From the NCBI RefSeq assembly GCF_000764305.2, contig NW_025941414.1:310001-374000 (forward strand): a stretch of 64,000 bases of DNA, in the 5' to 3' direction. A program made the position numbers and the translations under genes. This document shows positions 1 to 12,310 of the stretch, one piece after another (within the stretch, counting starts at the first letter, position 1; every line of letters begins with the position of its first letter). Source of the stretch: Hyalella azteca (taxonomy: Eukaryota; Arthropoda; Malacostraca; Amphipoda; Hyalellidae). The notes beneath the pieces are model-generated. The model saw only the letters and a list, made by a program, of their open reading frames with translations. It searched no databases and was not told the origin of the DNA.

Positions 1-299
1 TGCAACTTTATTGCAATTAACCTAACCGAACTAGTACGGGTTAGATACAGTAAATAAAAGTTACAGTTATTTTTATGTTTTACCTTCCCTACATGGATGT
101 CTACTTTAATCTACCAATCTCAAAAATTATCCACATATACATATAAAAAATCAGTCTTTTATGAGGTTGACAACATTACACCGAAATCTTTCGTACAGTT
201 TTATTCTGTAATTTATATTATGTATGTATCATGCTGGTTTTTAAATAATGTTTAATACTATTAAGTAAAATCTAAAGACTTTATCTATAAATCTAGCAG

Positions 300-512
300 T
301 AGCGCTGTAGCTGCAAAACCTCGTATCGCTACTTAAATATGTAGCGGGCACTACCGCTACCGGTACATTGCCTTAAATGTAGCGCCGCTACCGCTACTGA
401 AAATGTAGCGGCCGCTACCGCTACATTGCCTTAAATGTAGCGCCGCTACCGCTACTGAAAATGTAGCGGCCGCTAGTAGAGGCCGCTACATGTAGCGCGC
501 TACTGCCCACCT
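300..512. repeat. Palindromic GTAGCGG minisatellite
   Basis: Units alternate 'atgtagcggccgctac', 'cgctacattgccttaa' and 'atgtagcgccgctacc'. The core GTAGCGGCCGCTAC is a perfect palindrome, so the array can fold into repeated hairpins. GC content is far above that of the flanks. Confidence 0.8.
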
Positions 513-899
513 CTGCCCAAGCCATTCGATTAGTTGGACATTTTTAATCGCTGTCACGTTTAATAACTGCCATCGTAATCTATAAAAATAACAAAATATA
601 AGACTGACTATTGCAATCTAAATATCAAAATTTAGATTTGAGGCTAAGTTAACTAATTGAATAAATATTTACAACGGAAGCCGGAAATTTATATTCAACC
701 TGGCCACTACAAAAGGAAGGATTGTTTTCAGGTTTGTTTATTTTCGGTGAAAAATTTTGACGTTTTTAAACGGAGTCTTCCTTTTTCCCGTCATTCCATG
801 AGACCATAAATCTCAAGGCTCCTCCAGCTCACGTAAATAGACGAGCTCGACTCGGACGCACGCAGACAAAAGGTCATTGATGAAGTTGCGGTAACCCTT

Positions 900-1640
900 C
901 TTAGGGATGAGGTTATGGCGGGGGCTTGAAGAAGTGCTGGGTGCACAGTCGCGGGGTGAGGTGTGGTTGTGGTGAGGATTTGAAAGTGGGTGATAGGGGT
1001 TGGGTGCTCAGTCGTCAGGTGTGGTGCGGTTGTAGTTGGGATTTGCAGAGGGAGTGGTAGGGCTGGGTGAGCAGTGGTGGGTTGTGATGAGGATTTGCAG
1101 AGGGGGTGGTAGGGTTTGGGTGATCAATCGCCGAGTGTGGTGCGGTTGTGGTGAGGATTTGCAGAGGGGGTGGGTGGGGTTAGGTTCTCAATCGTCAAGT
1201 GTGGTGCGGTTGTAGTTGGGATTTGCAGAGGGAGTGGTAGGGCTGGGTGATCAGTGGTGGGTTGTGATGAGGATTTCCAGAGGGAGTGGATGGGAGTGCA
1301 GTGGTGCGTTGTGGTGCGCTTGTTGTGGGATTTTCAGAGGAGGCAGCGTATGTGAGTGTTAGTCGGGTGTTGTGTGGTTGTCGCGACGCTGTAGAGTAGA
1401 GGCAGTAGTTTGATGTTCTGTATTTGGTGGGTGCGGTGTGGTTGTTGCGGGGCTCTGAGTGAGGATAGGAGCTAGGGCGTATAGCTAGGCTGTGGTTTGG
1501 TTAGAGCGTGGTAGGGCTTTGGAGTGTGTGTGTTGTGGTGAGGATGTGATGGAACTGTATTTTGTAGGCATGAAGAGGAGGGGTGAGGGTGAAGAATTGT
1601 GATGTGGGTTTACGGTAGCAAGATGACTTCTTCGATGAGG
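900..1640. repeat. G/T-rich minisatellite with higher-order period
   Basis: The plus strand is strongly G- and T-rich. Subunits of about 55-65 bp contain 'gatttgcagagggagtggta', and a larger block starting 'gtgtggtgcggttgtagttg' recurs about 181 bp apart near 1018 and 1199. No coding sense was found. Confidence 0.7.
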
Positions 1641-2663
1641 TTGAAGTTATTTTAGTGAGATGGGAATACAAGTGGGCGTGTGTTGGTGATATGTTGAATG
1701 ATACTTAGAAAGTTGCTTGTCCTGGGGTACAATTGGGCGAATCTTACCTCAAACATGCTTGGAAAATGTATTTCCGTTGAATTTGATGGAGGTAATTTCG
1801 AGTAAAATTGCATCTAATAAAGCTAGCAATAGATTGACACGAAGCAATCATAATTGAACATTTCGGACTCTTTGTTGCCAAACATCGCAACACGTTTCAT
1901 CGTTCTGAACTCGCATTCTCACCTGTTCCACTCTGTCGTACTCTCTCATGCACAGTGCGACGTGTCGAAGTCGGATAGAGATGTCAATGTTCTTTATTTC
2001 AACTCATGGTGCATCACGCTAAGAAATATTAAAGTTTGTGCATAATTTTATACGGAAACCTTACCTTCATAACGTGCAAAGTTCATATCCACTTTAATTG
2101 TTAATATATTGGCCTATGTTTTTAGGTTGCTTGTTCCATCTTTTTTTTTTGTTCTCATGTCATCTCCATCGCGAATTTGGCCTCTCCTTATCGATTGTAC
2201 ATGCATTCTTTCAATTTTTGAACTGGTGAAATATCGTTTTCAGTGAAAACGAGGTTAATTTGCTTGACGCTTTCCTTGCTTCAAATCCCTGATAAAATTG
2301 CACTAATGACTAATAATGATATTGACTAATGATGTAAGTACTAGTACCTCAATTATCGGACATCATTATGAGTTCTAATGAGTTTCATCTGGGCTACAAA
2401 ATATTGAACTCTTTCTAATATCCTATTTTCCGCAATTTTTTAGATGCAAAGCTAAAGACAGAGTATGCGCTTCAAATGACCGAGTATGCGCTTCAAATGA
2501 CCGCATAGCTGGAGACCGAGTATGCGCTAAAGTTTTAAAATCAGTGCAAAAAGCGTCAAATTTACCGTTTAATCGAACAGGAAGTTGCAGTGAACTGCCG
2601 GCTCTGGCTGAAGGCTAGTAACAGAGACGGGATTGAGAACGGTGGTGGCGGTGAGCCCAGTCG

Positions 2664-2740
2664 CATTTGGGCAGCATTGGTGCAGCATTAGGGCAGCATT
2701 AGGGCAGCATTAGGGCAGCATTGGTGCAGCATTAGGGCAG
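2664..2740. repeat. Short 'ggcagcatta' tandem repeat
   Basis: About seven units of 11-12 bp, GGGCAGCATTA or TGGTGCAGCATTA. Confidence 0.75.
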
Positions 2741-3190
2741 CGCTACGGTCGAGATTAGGTACTTATTGCGTTTGACATACGCTTACCATGCTAGGATCAA
2801 GTCCTCAAGTCAAGGAAAGAAATGAACGATTTCTTGTGCATTTATTCTGATCTAAATTTCGATCTTTGTGCCAATGCTTGCGCTTGTTAGTTTTCGTTCG
2901 TGAATCTAACTGAGAATATTTTTTTAATTTGTCATTAGAAACTTCTCTGCTGGAGGAATTTAAATACATATATTATACAGAAATTTAAATTTAAATTTTA
3001 CCTACAAACTTATATTTTTAGCTTTGAACGATAAGAGTTTTGAGCAACATTTATGATTGAGCATTCTATGACAGGTCACTTCTGATGATTCTACAACTTG
3101 TAGAAGTTGTTGGAAATTAATTCCTTCAACTCTCGGACAAAATCATCTAGCTAATTAATCTTTTTATTCGTTGATTAACCTTGCCTCTTT

Positions 3191-3233
3191 CATGTATCGA
3201 TCTATTTTTGATCGATCTATTGATCGATACATG
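3191..3233. repeat. 12-bp perfect inverted repeat
   Basis: CATGTATCGATC at 3191-3202 and its complement at 3222-3233, with GATCGAT also in the loop. Confidence 0.8.
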
Positions 3234-3800
3234 TGATCTATCTATTTATGCAAGGAATTTTTACAGCACGCGCGATGGATTTCGGTAGATGATTAATATT
3301 TTTGGTATTCAATCCTGAGCTGTTAACTTTTTTACTGATACTCTCCCAAACTTAATCATTTTTGCTCGGGAAACACAGCGTAAATTGACGCAAGAAATGA
3401 ATGTTTTTTTACACGCAAATTTCTGCTGGAATTCACACCTAGTTTTTTAACTTGAGTCCGTTTAATGAGTCGACTGAGACAAGGCGATTTTAGATAATAA
3501 CTAATTTTATTCGTTATAGGATGCGTCAATCAAAATATTATTCCTGATTTTCGAACACACATATGTATTTTCTTTTTTTATCTGTTAAAAAAAGGAAATA
3601 AAATTTGCTTTTTAATAACGGTAATCTTGACTCACGCTGTCAAAATGATCACTTCAAAATTAAGACGGGAATTAGTTAAAATTGGACGGGAGTTAATAAA
3701 AAATTATTTTAATTAAGTATTAAAATAATGTAGACGAAACCAAGGCTCTCGTGGCACCCGCCCTGACGCTGCACAGCTGCCGCTGATATCTTGGTCGTCG

Positions 3801-3835
<35 letters not shown>

Positions 3836-3853
3836 CTGCTGCTGCTGCTGCTG
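3801..3853. repeat. CTG/CAG trinucleotide repeat
   Basis: About 17 CTG units with one GTG interruption. The antisense ORF over it (poly-Ser) has no other support. Confidence 0.9.
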
Positions 3854-4314
3854 ATACTGAGCCTGCTATTGCAGGCAATGATATTGCCGCACGCTGCCAA
3901 TTATACCGAATATGAATATCGTACTCTACTAATTCAGATTAGTTAAAGAAACGGCCAAATATGATTTCGTTGCGGGTTCGACAGATGGTTTGAATATGGC
4001 AGGAAGGTAGATGATGTGTTGGTGATGATACTGGTGATGGCGGTGCTGATGGTTTTGAAACGTAACGGTGGTGGTGCAGTTGTATGTTAAGGTAGGATTG
4101 TGTGATTTATGAGAAAACTAGTGCTATATGTGCATTTTGTGGAGCAGTTGATTTCTGCTGATGTTATGGTTGCAGCGTCTATAGAAGTAGTGGCTTTTGG
4201 CTGCTTAGTCATTAATGTAGTAGCTGCTGATGCTTGTGGATGATGATGAGGATGGTGCAGCTGTTAGGGTGGTAATGGTGAGCTTGGTGCTGGTGCGGAT
4301 TAGTAGCGGTCCTA

Positions 4315-5100
4315 TTGTAGTATGCATGTGGTAGTGAGTGGTGATCAGGATGCTGGATGGAGAATGGTGCTGTCGTTGTACGAGTTCGGTATCAATCGGT
4401 ATCTCATTCTATTAATTTTAATTATATTCTAAGATTTGACCATGCAGTAATTGAGACGTAAATTCAATTAGTGCTGTCTTCATGAGACCGTGAGTCTATA
4501 AAGGGGCTGAGAATTTTAATCAGTCCACCCCAGTAGCTAGCTAGAACACTCCTACACTCGTTATAGCTATAATACTCCGACCTATATAAAGGTCGTGGTC
4601 ATCTGCCTTTTTAATCAGTCGCTACATTTTTAATCAGTAGCTGGCTAGGACGAAGCTGTTTAAGACTCGTTATAGCTACTCCGACCTAAAGTTCTTAACC
4701 ATCTACCTTTTCTGTATCTGTAATGACTCTCATGTGCAGCCACCCCCGCATCAAGACAATTTCTACAGAAAGAAGAAGTGTCTTACTTAACCCTCGCGTA
4801 CTTAGTCAACGAATCTCGGTCCTCGTGTCGAACTAATATTCTCAGTCAGGGGCGCTTACAGGTGCCTCCTGATATATGCATGCATTAGTGGGATTGGTGA
4901 TCAGGGTGATTGTGGGAGGATGGTGTTATCGTTGTATGCATGTGGGTGGGAGTGGTGATCAGGGTGCTAGTGGTGGGAGATGGTTTAATCACTTTAATCG
5001 TTGTATGCATGAGGGTGGAAGTTGTCATCACAATGCTGGTGTGGCGATGGTGGAATAGGAGCTGTCGTTATATGCATGTGCGTGGTAGTTGTGACCACGA
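4315..5100. repeat. Dispersed and tandem 'gtatgcatg..gtggtgatcagg' units
   Basis: Four degenerate units of 65-75 bp at 4870-5100 plus an outlying copy near 4320 share 'gttgtatgcatgtgggtgg' and 'gtggtgatcagggtgct'. Short ORFs here are by-products of the repeats. Confidence 0.6.
4490..4715 (+). promoter_or_regulatory. Two-copy tandem segment with TATA-box and initiator motifs
   Basis: A unit of about 110 bp is present twice in diverged form. It contains TATAAAGG (4497-4504) with TCAGTC at 4520-4525, and TATATAAAGG (4583-4592) with TCAGTC at 4615-4620. The second pair has TATAAA 32 bp before the initiator A, the spacing of arthropod core promoters. No attached gene is evident. Confidence 0.3.
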
Positions 5101-5644
5101 TACCGACAAATATATTCTCTTGCAGGGCAGTTTCTGTTGCCAAATGGCTGTGATGCCAATGTAGGTTTTACGTCGTAAAGAGAATCGTTTCGTAGCTTAG
5201 ATGATAAATTTATGTTGTCACTTGAATCACTTATTCGGTTTGGCGGAAATTCTTCAACCAATTTGAAAATTTGATCCCTAATTCGCCAGTAGGTCCATTA
5301 ATTGTTTGATTTTGTTCACGAAATACATTTCGAAAAATTATGTTTTTGCCTCAATAAAAATTTACGCTAAACCGTTAATTAATTAAATTGCGTTGTTTAC
5401 AATTTAATTATAAACAGGTGCCGCGATTATGAATACTACGTGGTTGTTCATATAATGAACCACTAATAGAATACGAACCATGTCTAAACATCGATAAGTC
5501 GTAGGCATGAGCCAGCGTTGTTATTTATAGGGAGTATTTACGGAGTCAACCGATGAAACTGGAGCTCAGGGCACCTGAGTACACACTTCGTCCGCGCGAC
5601 GCTCGGCCTCGTGGAGGCCTTGGTTATAACTCCATGAAAGTCTC

Positions 5645-6145
5645 TGGAGCCTGGGACTTCATGTGAAGTCTCAGGCTGGTATTCATGCGAAGTCTCAGGC
5701 TGGTCTCCCGTGAAGTCTCAGGTTAGTCATCACGTAAAGACTCCGGCTAGTATACATGCGAAGTCTCAGGCAGGTTTTCACGTGAAGTCTCACGCTAGTA
5801 TTCATGCGAAGTTTCGGACTCGTCTTCATTTGAAGTCTCAGACTCGTCTTCATGAGAAGTCTCAGGCTAATTTTCATGCGGAGTCTCAGACTCGTCCTCA
5901 TGAGAAGTCTCAGGCTACTATTCGTGCGAAGTCTCAGACTCGTCCATATGAGAAGTCTCAGGCTAGTTTTCATGCAAAGTCTCAGACTCGTCTTCATGAG
6001 AAGTCTCAGGCTACTATTCGTGCTAAGTCTCAGACTCGTACGCGGCTGGTCTTCATGAGAAGTACGCGGCTGGTCTTCATGAGAAGTACGATGCTGGTCT
6101 TCATGAGAAGTACGCGGCTGGTCTTCATGAGAAGTCTTAGGCTGG
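5645..6145. repeat. 24-30-bp minisatellite, 'gaagtctcaggctggt..tcatg'
   Basis: About 19 units on the pattern 'cttcatgagaagtctcag'. It is open in several frames on both strands (up to 169 codons) because the unit lacks stops. It does not look like a gene. Confidence 0.85.
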
Positions 6146-7444
6146 TACCTTATCTCGTTACCCTTACATCGTTTGCATGGAGGGGATAACCGTCGTAGTT
6201 CCATTTAAATTGAGAAATAATTAGTTTCATACAGATGACGTCTCACACATCTTACGTAAGTTCATGGAAGTGGCATGTATTAGACACGTTGCATTGGTGA
6301 CATCAGTTTGAATATGTGCGGAGATATTTTATTATATAAGTAAATATCACACTAATCATCTCTATTCCTAACAATTTTTACGAGCAAGAGAATTTTCAAC
6401 TGATCCTGAAAGGTGGTCAACGAATTTACACAATTCATGGCAATAATTTGATTAATTACATATTCATTTTACGTGTATTTTCTTATTGGCATGAACACGC
6501 GAGCTTTTTTTCTTGCTTTGGCACAATTCACGAACAGTATGAAATTAGAAACAAATAGAATATTTTATTCCTACATAATATCCGAATTAGAGCATGAATT
6601 TTAATATAGAATACTGATCGGTGTCAATAGGATTAAATAACTGTGTGTTTAGTAAAGAGCGAAGTCTAAATTTCTTTCCATTGTATTTAAAAAAATTTTA
6701 AGAGGCTGTCAGTATGGTTTTTTTATAGTTAAAGTTTGAAACAAAACTACGTTAAGTACTGCCACAAATACCATCGGAGTGACCAAACCTGACCTTCTAT
6801 GCAGACACTTGAAAAATACAAACTCTGTTCTTTGATGCGAGGTCGTGTGTACACAAGCGTACTCCGCAGCTCAGGTTCCAAAATATGGGCTCGCGGCGCA
6901 AATTTGTTTCCTAAATCCGAGTAAACACAATAAATCAATACCTTCGCTTATCTTCCTGTGAGAAACAAGCGCTTCATCAAATGTAAATTAGGTACTTGTT
7001 TGTAGTGAGTATTTTGAGCAAAATGTAAATTATGAGCGATAGCTAATCACAGTGTAACAAAAGTTTTTATTGAAGACAATTTTAATTTGGAAGTTTTTAA
7101 TTATTGGAATCGATCAAAACTCCAAGCCGTCAGAACTTCTGCATTTCTACGAATACTTTTATGTTATAACTTAAAATAAAAAAAATTCTGAGAAAAGCTC
7201 TGAGAATTTAAGCACCCCAAAAAGTTTCCTAGATTCAGCTTCTATCTCTCGGTGAATAGTTTAGTTTTCCGATGATCGATGTTTGTTTTGAGAAGAGACG
7301 CTGTGGACGTTTCGTATGGAGCCCACTTTTGGTTGCGTCATCGTGCGTAATTCATGACTCTTAATTTGTATGAATCATTGATACGTTGATGTGTGCACTC
7401 ACACGACTCCCTCATCCGCCCGCTGACACTTCGATGCGCTATCT

Positions 7445-7464
7445 TCAAGTGGTGTTTTAAGTGC
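7445..7464. promoter_or_regulatory. Pair of NK2/Tinman-type binding motifs
   Basis: TCAAGTGG at 7445-7452 and TTAAGTGC at 7457-7464 fit the NK2-class consensus T(C/T)AAGTG and lie in the same orientation 12 bp apart, about 6 kb upstream of the tinman start codon. This is a candidate autoregulatory site, from motif match only. Confidence 0.3.
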
Positions 7465-9284
7465 CGCTCTTTACGCCACTCTTATACCCAATTCAAAATC
7501 ATGCGTATAAAATCGCCGGTAAACTGTCGGCCATATAAAGACCGCCTTTCTTGGGACAAAATATTCAATCAGGGACGGTCTTATGAAGTCGTTAGCGACC
7601 GCGAAGGCTATCGATCTCTTTGTTGATCTATAAAAACAAAGCACAATATCGATGAAGAATTTCTCTTCGCATGCCAGAAGCCAAACTAAACAATTATAAT
7701 TCCTTATAATAGATCAGGTTGATAATTGATAGGCTTGCATAAGCTTCTGGGCAAGCAAGCTAGCCACAAAGAAAATACTCGCAAAATCTTCAGGAGAGAA
7801 AATTGTTGCTTTTCGTTCGTCTGCTTGAGCATCACGAGCAGTAGTCGTTTATTAAAGGTTTTTAATGTGGTATTTGATTGTGATTTAATTTATTCATGTG
7901 ATTTATTTTCAAATGGGTTCACACTGATATCATTTAATGAAACATCTATAATCGAATGTGTGATATGAAACCTGTCATAAAATTCATAAACGAATCAGTC
8001 ATTCAAATTTGTTTAGACTTACGAATACTCGAACAGCATCGGTCGAAATAAATAACTGAGTTAAAACATGGTTTCCTGAACCATGTTCGGAAGGTATTGG
8101 TTTTGTTGCTAATAATATAAATTACATCATTTTAAAGGCAGCAGTATTACTGCCTTTTCACATGCAACGATAATATTGCTTGTCGAAATTCATTAAAACT
8201 TACGTGCATTTAGATAATTTCATAGCCTTGTGCAATTACGTGCATGTTATTAAACAAATAAAAAATTTTGTCAGGGAACATGCTTCGTGTTTTGTGTCCT
8301 TGTGTTTCCAGCACAAACATGACACGGACAACAGACGGAAACAGACACAACAGACGGAAACTGCGTGCCGTGTGTAGAGGGCGCGGGTTGTTCGCTCTCG
8401 TCTGCGGATGTCAACCGAAGTTCGTTTGTAATTATTCTTCATTCTCAGTTTTTAAGTCATTGTATCACAATTTATATTTATAACTGAGTCATTATATTCA
8501 TTTATATTTTTTATTCGTATCTTGATCACTACATTCACTCCAATGCAAAATAAATTTTTCAGTTAGTCAATTTACATACTTTACCGAGACTTTTTTCTGT
8601 ATGTATTTTATATTATTTTATGTATTTTTTCTGGTTAAGCCGATGACGTTACATAAGCCGAGTGAAGCCGATGTTCAAAGTTATTTAAATTGAACTGCAT
8701 TTCATTTAATTTTTCTTACTCGTGTATACAAAAATTAATATTCGGTATGAGAAGAAATTTCGAAAGTTTGTCTTCTGATTTTTTTGACAAAAAACTTTAA
8801 AGCGTTGGGTATATTACTTGAAATTATATTACACGCTAAAAATCACAGCTAATTTATATTTCCCCCGTGAAATATAAACAGTTGCACACAAAAGGAACAA
8901 ATATTGTTTAACAGGCCGTATTTCGAAGAATATACTATAATAGCGCATAGCAGTGAAATTAATAATGTTGAAATACGCGACTAACGCATGCAAATAAAAT
9001 TGATATACGCAACTAATCAAATTGTCGAACTACTTTCATGATCTTATATCGTCAGCATTACTTCAAAGCACAAAATGACATTTTTTGATAAAAGGTAATT
9101 CTAGTTCAGAGTTTAAAATGTTGAGAGACTATTTAAAAATCTAAAATCAGAGCACTGTGTTACTCATATTCAACTTCAGAAATGTGTGTGGGAATAGAAG
9201 GGGACGTTAAAATATTTTTATGAAGATTTATATCTTGAGATAAGGCTTTTTCAAATTTTAAAACAATATCCACAATCTTGAATG

Positions 9285-9319
9285 ACGATGATATATGAGA
9301 TTTGCACATATATCATCGT
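9285..9319. repeat. 13-bp perfect inverted repeat
   Basis: ACGATGATATATG at 9285-9297 and its exact complement at 9307-9319, with a 9-base loop. Confidence 0.8.
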
Positions 9320-10751
9320 TTAGGGCAAGTGAAATCTGTTCCAGGACTGGAAAATGTCACCAAGCGATCAATAGAATTAGAAAAATACATCAGATATTAT
9401 ATCGAATCATGTAATTGACGGCATGGTATGAAAAATGTTCATGTTATATTAATTATGGCTAGATAAAAACCGTTAGGTGAGGTTTCGTGGTCTAAACGAT
9501 ATATATGGAACTAAATTTTATATATGTATTACTTGTATTAACACACGCAGAGGAGATTGTTATATGTCCCTTTTATGTCTGAAGGAATTTCAGGTGTAAA
9601 TCATTTTTTTTAATATACATGAATATACAAATCGTGACATAAGCAATATTGTTTCCAATTATGTATATCAGACATTAATAGCATTAAAATAATTCTTGCC
9701 ACTTATCCGTGCATTGACTGATCTCCATCAAATTATATTATCACAAGTATTATGATTGGATTATGGATTTATATTATCACTAGTATTATGATTATAATAC
9801 TAATTATATTATCACTAGTATTAGTAATTGCATGAATCTAAATACACAAATATATTTATTATGTTATGGTCCAGAATTTATTTCCATATTTAAACCAAGG
9901 TTCTAACTCCATTTGAGGGCCGAAATTAAATTTATGAGTAAACCAGGATCAAATTTATTAGAACAGTTTAGCAGTTTTTCTCTTTATTTAGCTAAAGTTC
10001 AAATTTAGCACAGAATGAGCCCAAGTTGCTAAAGTTTCTGCACAAATAGTGATCACTTCACCACTTTTGACCGATTTAAATGGATAACTCGATCAGGGGC
10101 ATTTGAAACTCTCACATAGGCTTTTTATTTGTCTACATCATCAATTAATGGAACCAAATAATGCTTCTACAAACCATTCAAACATTTATTTAGGATGAAT
10201 AATATTTTTTCAATATTTATTTCAAATTTTTGTGCTTTTGTATATATTCGTTTTGTGTGAAGCGGAAGAAAGATAAAACTGTTATTTTACATTACACAAT
10301 GAAGAAAAAACAATCTTGAAGCGATTTTTTAAGTGTGCCTTTTATTTATGATTCAATGTGCATAACCCTTTCTAGAGCTTACACTTCATTTTGCATTTTT
10401 CTATATGACATTTATATAGTCAGGCAATGTGTTTATACAATTTATAAGTGGCGGATTTCGGTCAATTTTTTTTCAGGAATTAATATGTCCAAGAATTTGA
10501 AATGTATTTAACTCTCAAGATAATAACTGATTATTTTTGTAATAAATAAGCTTTTTTAATCATCGCCTTGGAATTATTCCCTCATCAAATTAGCCGGGAG
10601 TTAAAAATCAGTTGATAATCGTCATGTCATGCATGGGTTTAATAATTTACCTCACAATTCCAAGCTTAGATTTTAACATTAAGTTTTATGTACCAGATTT
10701 ATCCTGATATCATTCGTTCTTGTGTGATATTGTCATTCAAGAAGTAATTTT

Positions 10752-10782
10752 TTCTAGTTTCTAGGTTTTCTAGAAACTAGAA
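10752..10782. repeat. 13-bp perfect inverted repeat
   Basis: TTCTAGTTTCTAG at 10752-10764 and its complement at 10770-10782, with a 5-base loop. Confidence 0.8.
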
Positions 10783-10969
10783 GGAGTAATTTTTTCTAGA
10801 ATTTCTAGTAAATCAGCCCGAGATTCAGCTAAAATTATAATAACGCCTCTAATTTTCAAGTTGGTAAAGTTTTATCATAAAAAAATCCTAAAGTTGGTCG
10901 TCTAAATATATTTTTCTTGAGTATATGACTTAATTTTACCATAGTGATTCATGCTCATTTGCCCAACAT

Positions 10970-11180
10970 TGCCCGCGACTAAACATAGACGACAGCAGAG
11001 CTCTGCGCTGCTACGGTGACAGTCCGCAGGAGCGACAACAGATGCCCTGTGGCGACCACTGCGGCTCCATTAGTGTAACTTGCATTAGTGTGCGGCAATG
11101 GTCCATTTAATGCTTATCTCATACAATTAGCTGCGATAAGATACGGCCCTCACAAATGGCCACACGCGGCTTTCCTGTTT
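10970..11180. promoter_or_regulatory. GC-elevated island with GATA motifs upstream of tinman
   Basis: A 200-bp stretch stands out from AT-rich flanks. It holds CTTATCT (11113-11119), CAATTAG (11124-11130) and GATAAGATA (11135-11143) within 31 bp. GATA factors partner tinman in heart enhancers in flies, so an enhancer role is plausible but unproven. Confidence 0.3.
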
Positions 11181-11889
11181 CGTCTTCTGAGGGTAGATGG
11201 TCAAAACACGAAGCTTGATTTTGACCATTTAACAGAGTGAGGACAGTAATTTAGAGCATATTTTAATTAAATTTTTTGATCTTCACTGTTCAATTCTATT
11301 TAATAATCGAGGTCTGATTTGTTTTTTATCTGAATTTCATTATTTCAATATATTTATTAACTGAATCATAAGTTTAGATCGGTTTTAGTTCATCTCATTA
11401 ATCAATCCATTGACAAATTTAGAAACTGATTAACTACAATACTTTAAATTCTCTCCCTCGAACTCAGAATTTTTTCATGCTGATTATCTCTCATACGGTC
11501 CACTGTCTGACATTAGTCTGTTCATTTTACCAACCGACTAAAAAGCTGTAACTTATTCACGTCTTTTCCATTTGTACAGTAAAATTACCGGCTCAAAAAC
11601 TGGTTATTAATTCTGACTCGTCGAAAATGGCAGACACTAGAACGAAATTTCAATACGAAGCCACTGGTAAATGCTATTGACCTCTCTATTAAGATTTTTT
11701 CCATTGTGAACGGTATTTTTCAAAAATAACTTATTTTAGCTGTTAAAATATAGAGTGATTATTTGTGTTAATGAAAGTTTAATAATAGCATGACACGGCT
11801 TACATCAATGATGATTAAAGTTAGGATCTCTTATTCTCTCGATTCAATATCCATCATAATGATTATTACTGGTATATTGTTGTTATTTA

Positions 11890-12095
11890 ATCTAATTACC
11901 CTCTTTCACTCGCTTCATTCCCCGACTCATGAGCTTGTTATTTATTCTTATTGTCTTCTTTCATTCGGTCCAATCTCCGACTCCGGCGCTTGTTATTTAT
12001 TCTAATAACCTTCTTTCATTCGGTCCAATCCCAGACTCAGAAGCTTATTATTTATTCTAATAACCTTCTTTCATTCGGTCCAGTAACGTACTCTT
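11890..12095. repeat. About 57-bp tandem repeat, 'ttctttcattcggtccaatc'
   Basis: Nearly four units containing 'gcttgttatttattctaata' and 'ccttctttcattcggtccaa', ending in a GC-rich unique stretch at 12096-12310. Confidence 0.8.
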
Positions 12096-12310
12096 GAGCT
12101 GCGTTTATTAGGCTGGCATGCCAATCCCAGCGCGGCGAAGGGTCCCAATCTCCGCCTAGAAGAGCAGGCTCCTCCCGACACCGAGAGGACGCAAGTGAGG
12201 GACGATGTTGTGGGAGTCAACTTCATTTTCAAGAGACCTCTTACCGAGGGAGTGCGCGAGGCAGCTGCGCCTGAGTGAAGTCCTGCAGTCCAAAGTGACT
12301 TTTCCAATTG
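12096..12310. other. GC-rich unique island, unidentified
   Basis: Composition differs sharply from both flanks. A 78-codon minus-strand ORF covers it but shows no recognisable motif. It could be a transposon remnant, an untranslated exon or a regulatory island. Confidence 0.3.

Larger units (their letters stand above)
6150..10740. other. AT-rich intergenic DNA without a recognised gene
   Basis: Only short ORFs with no protein-like composition were seen. Apart from the hairpin at 9285 and the motif pair at 7445, I see nothing in this stretch. Confidence 0.6.

Noticed and set aside
3709..3900. Poly-serine minus-strand ORF
   Set aside because: Explained by the CTG trinucleotide repeat.
5695..6204. 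Overlapping ORFs of 159-169 codons on both strands
   Set aside because: Produced by the stop-free 24-30-bp repeat. No domain or splice support.
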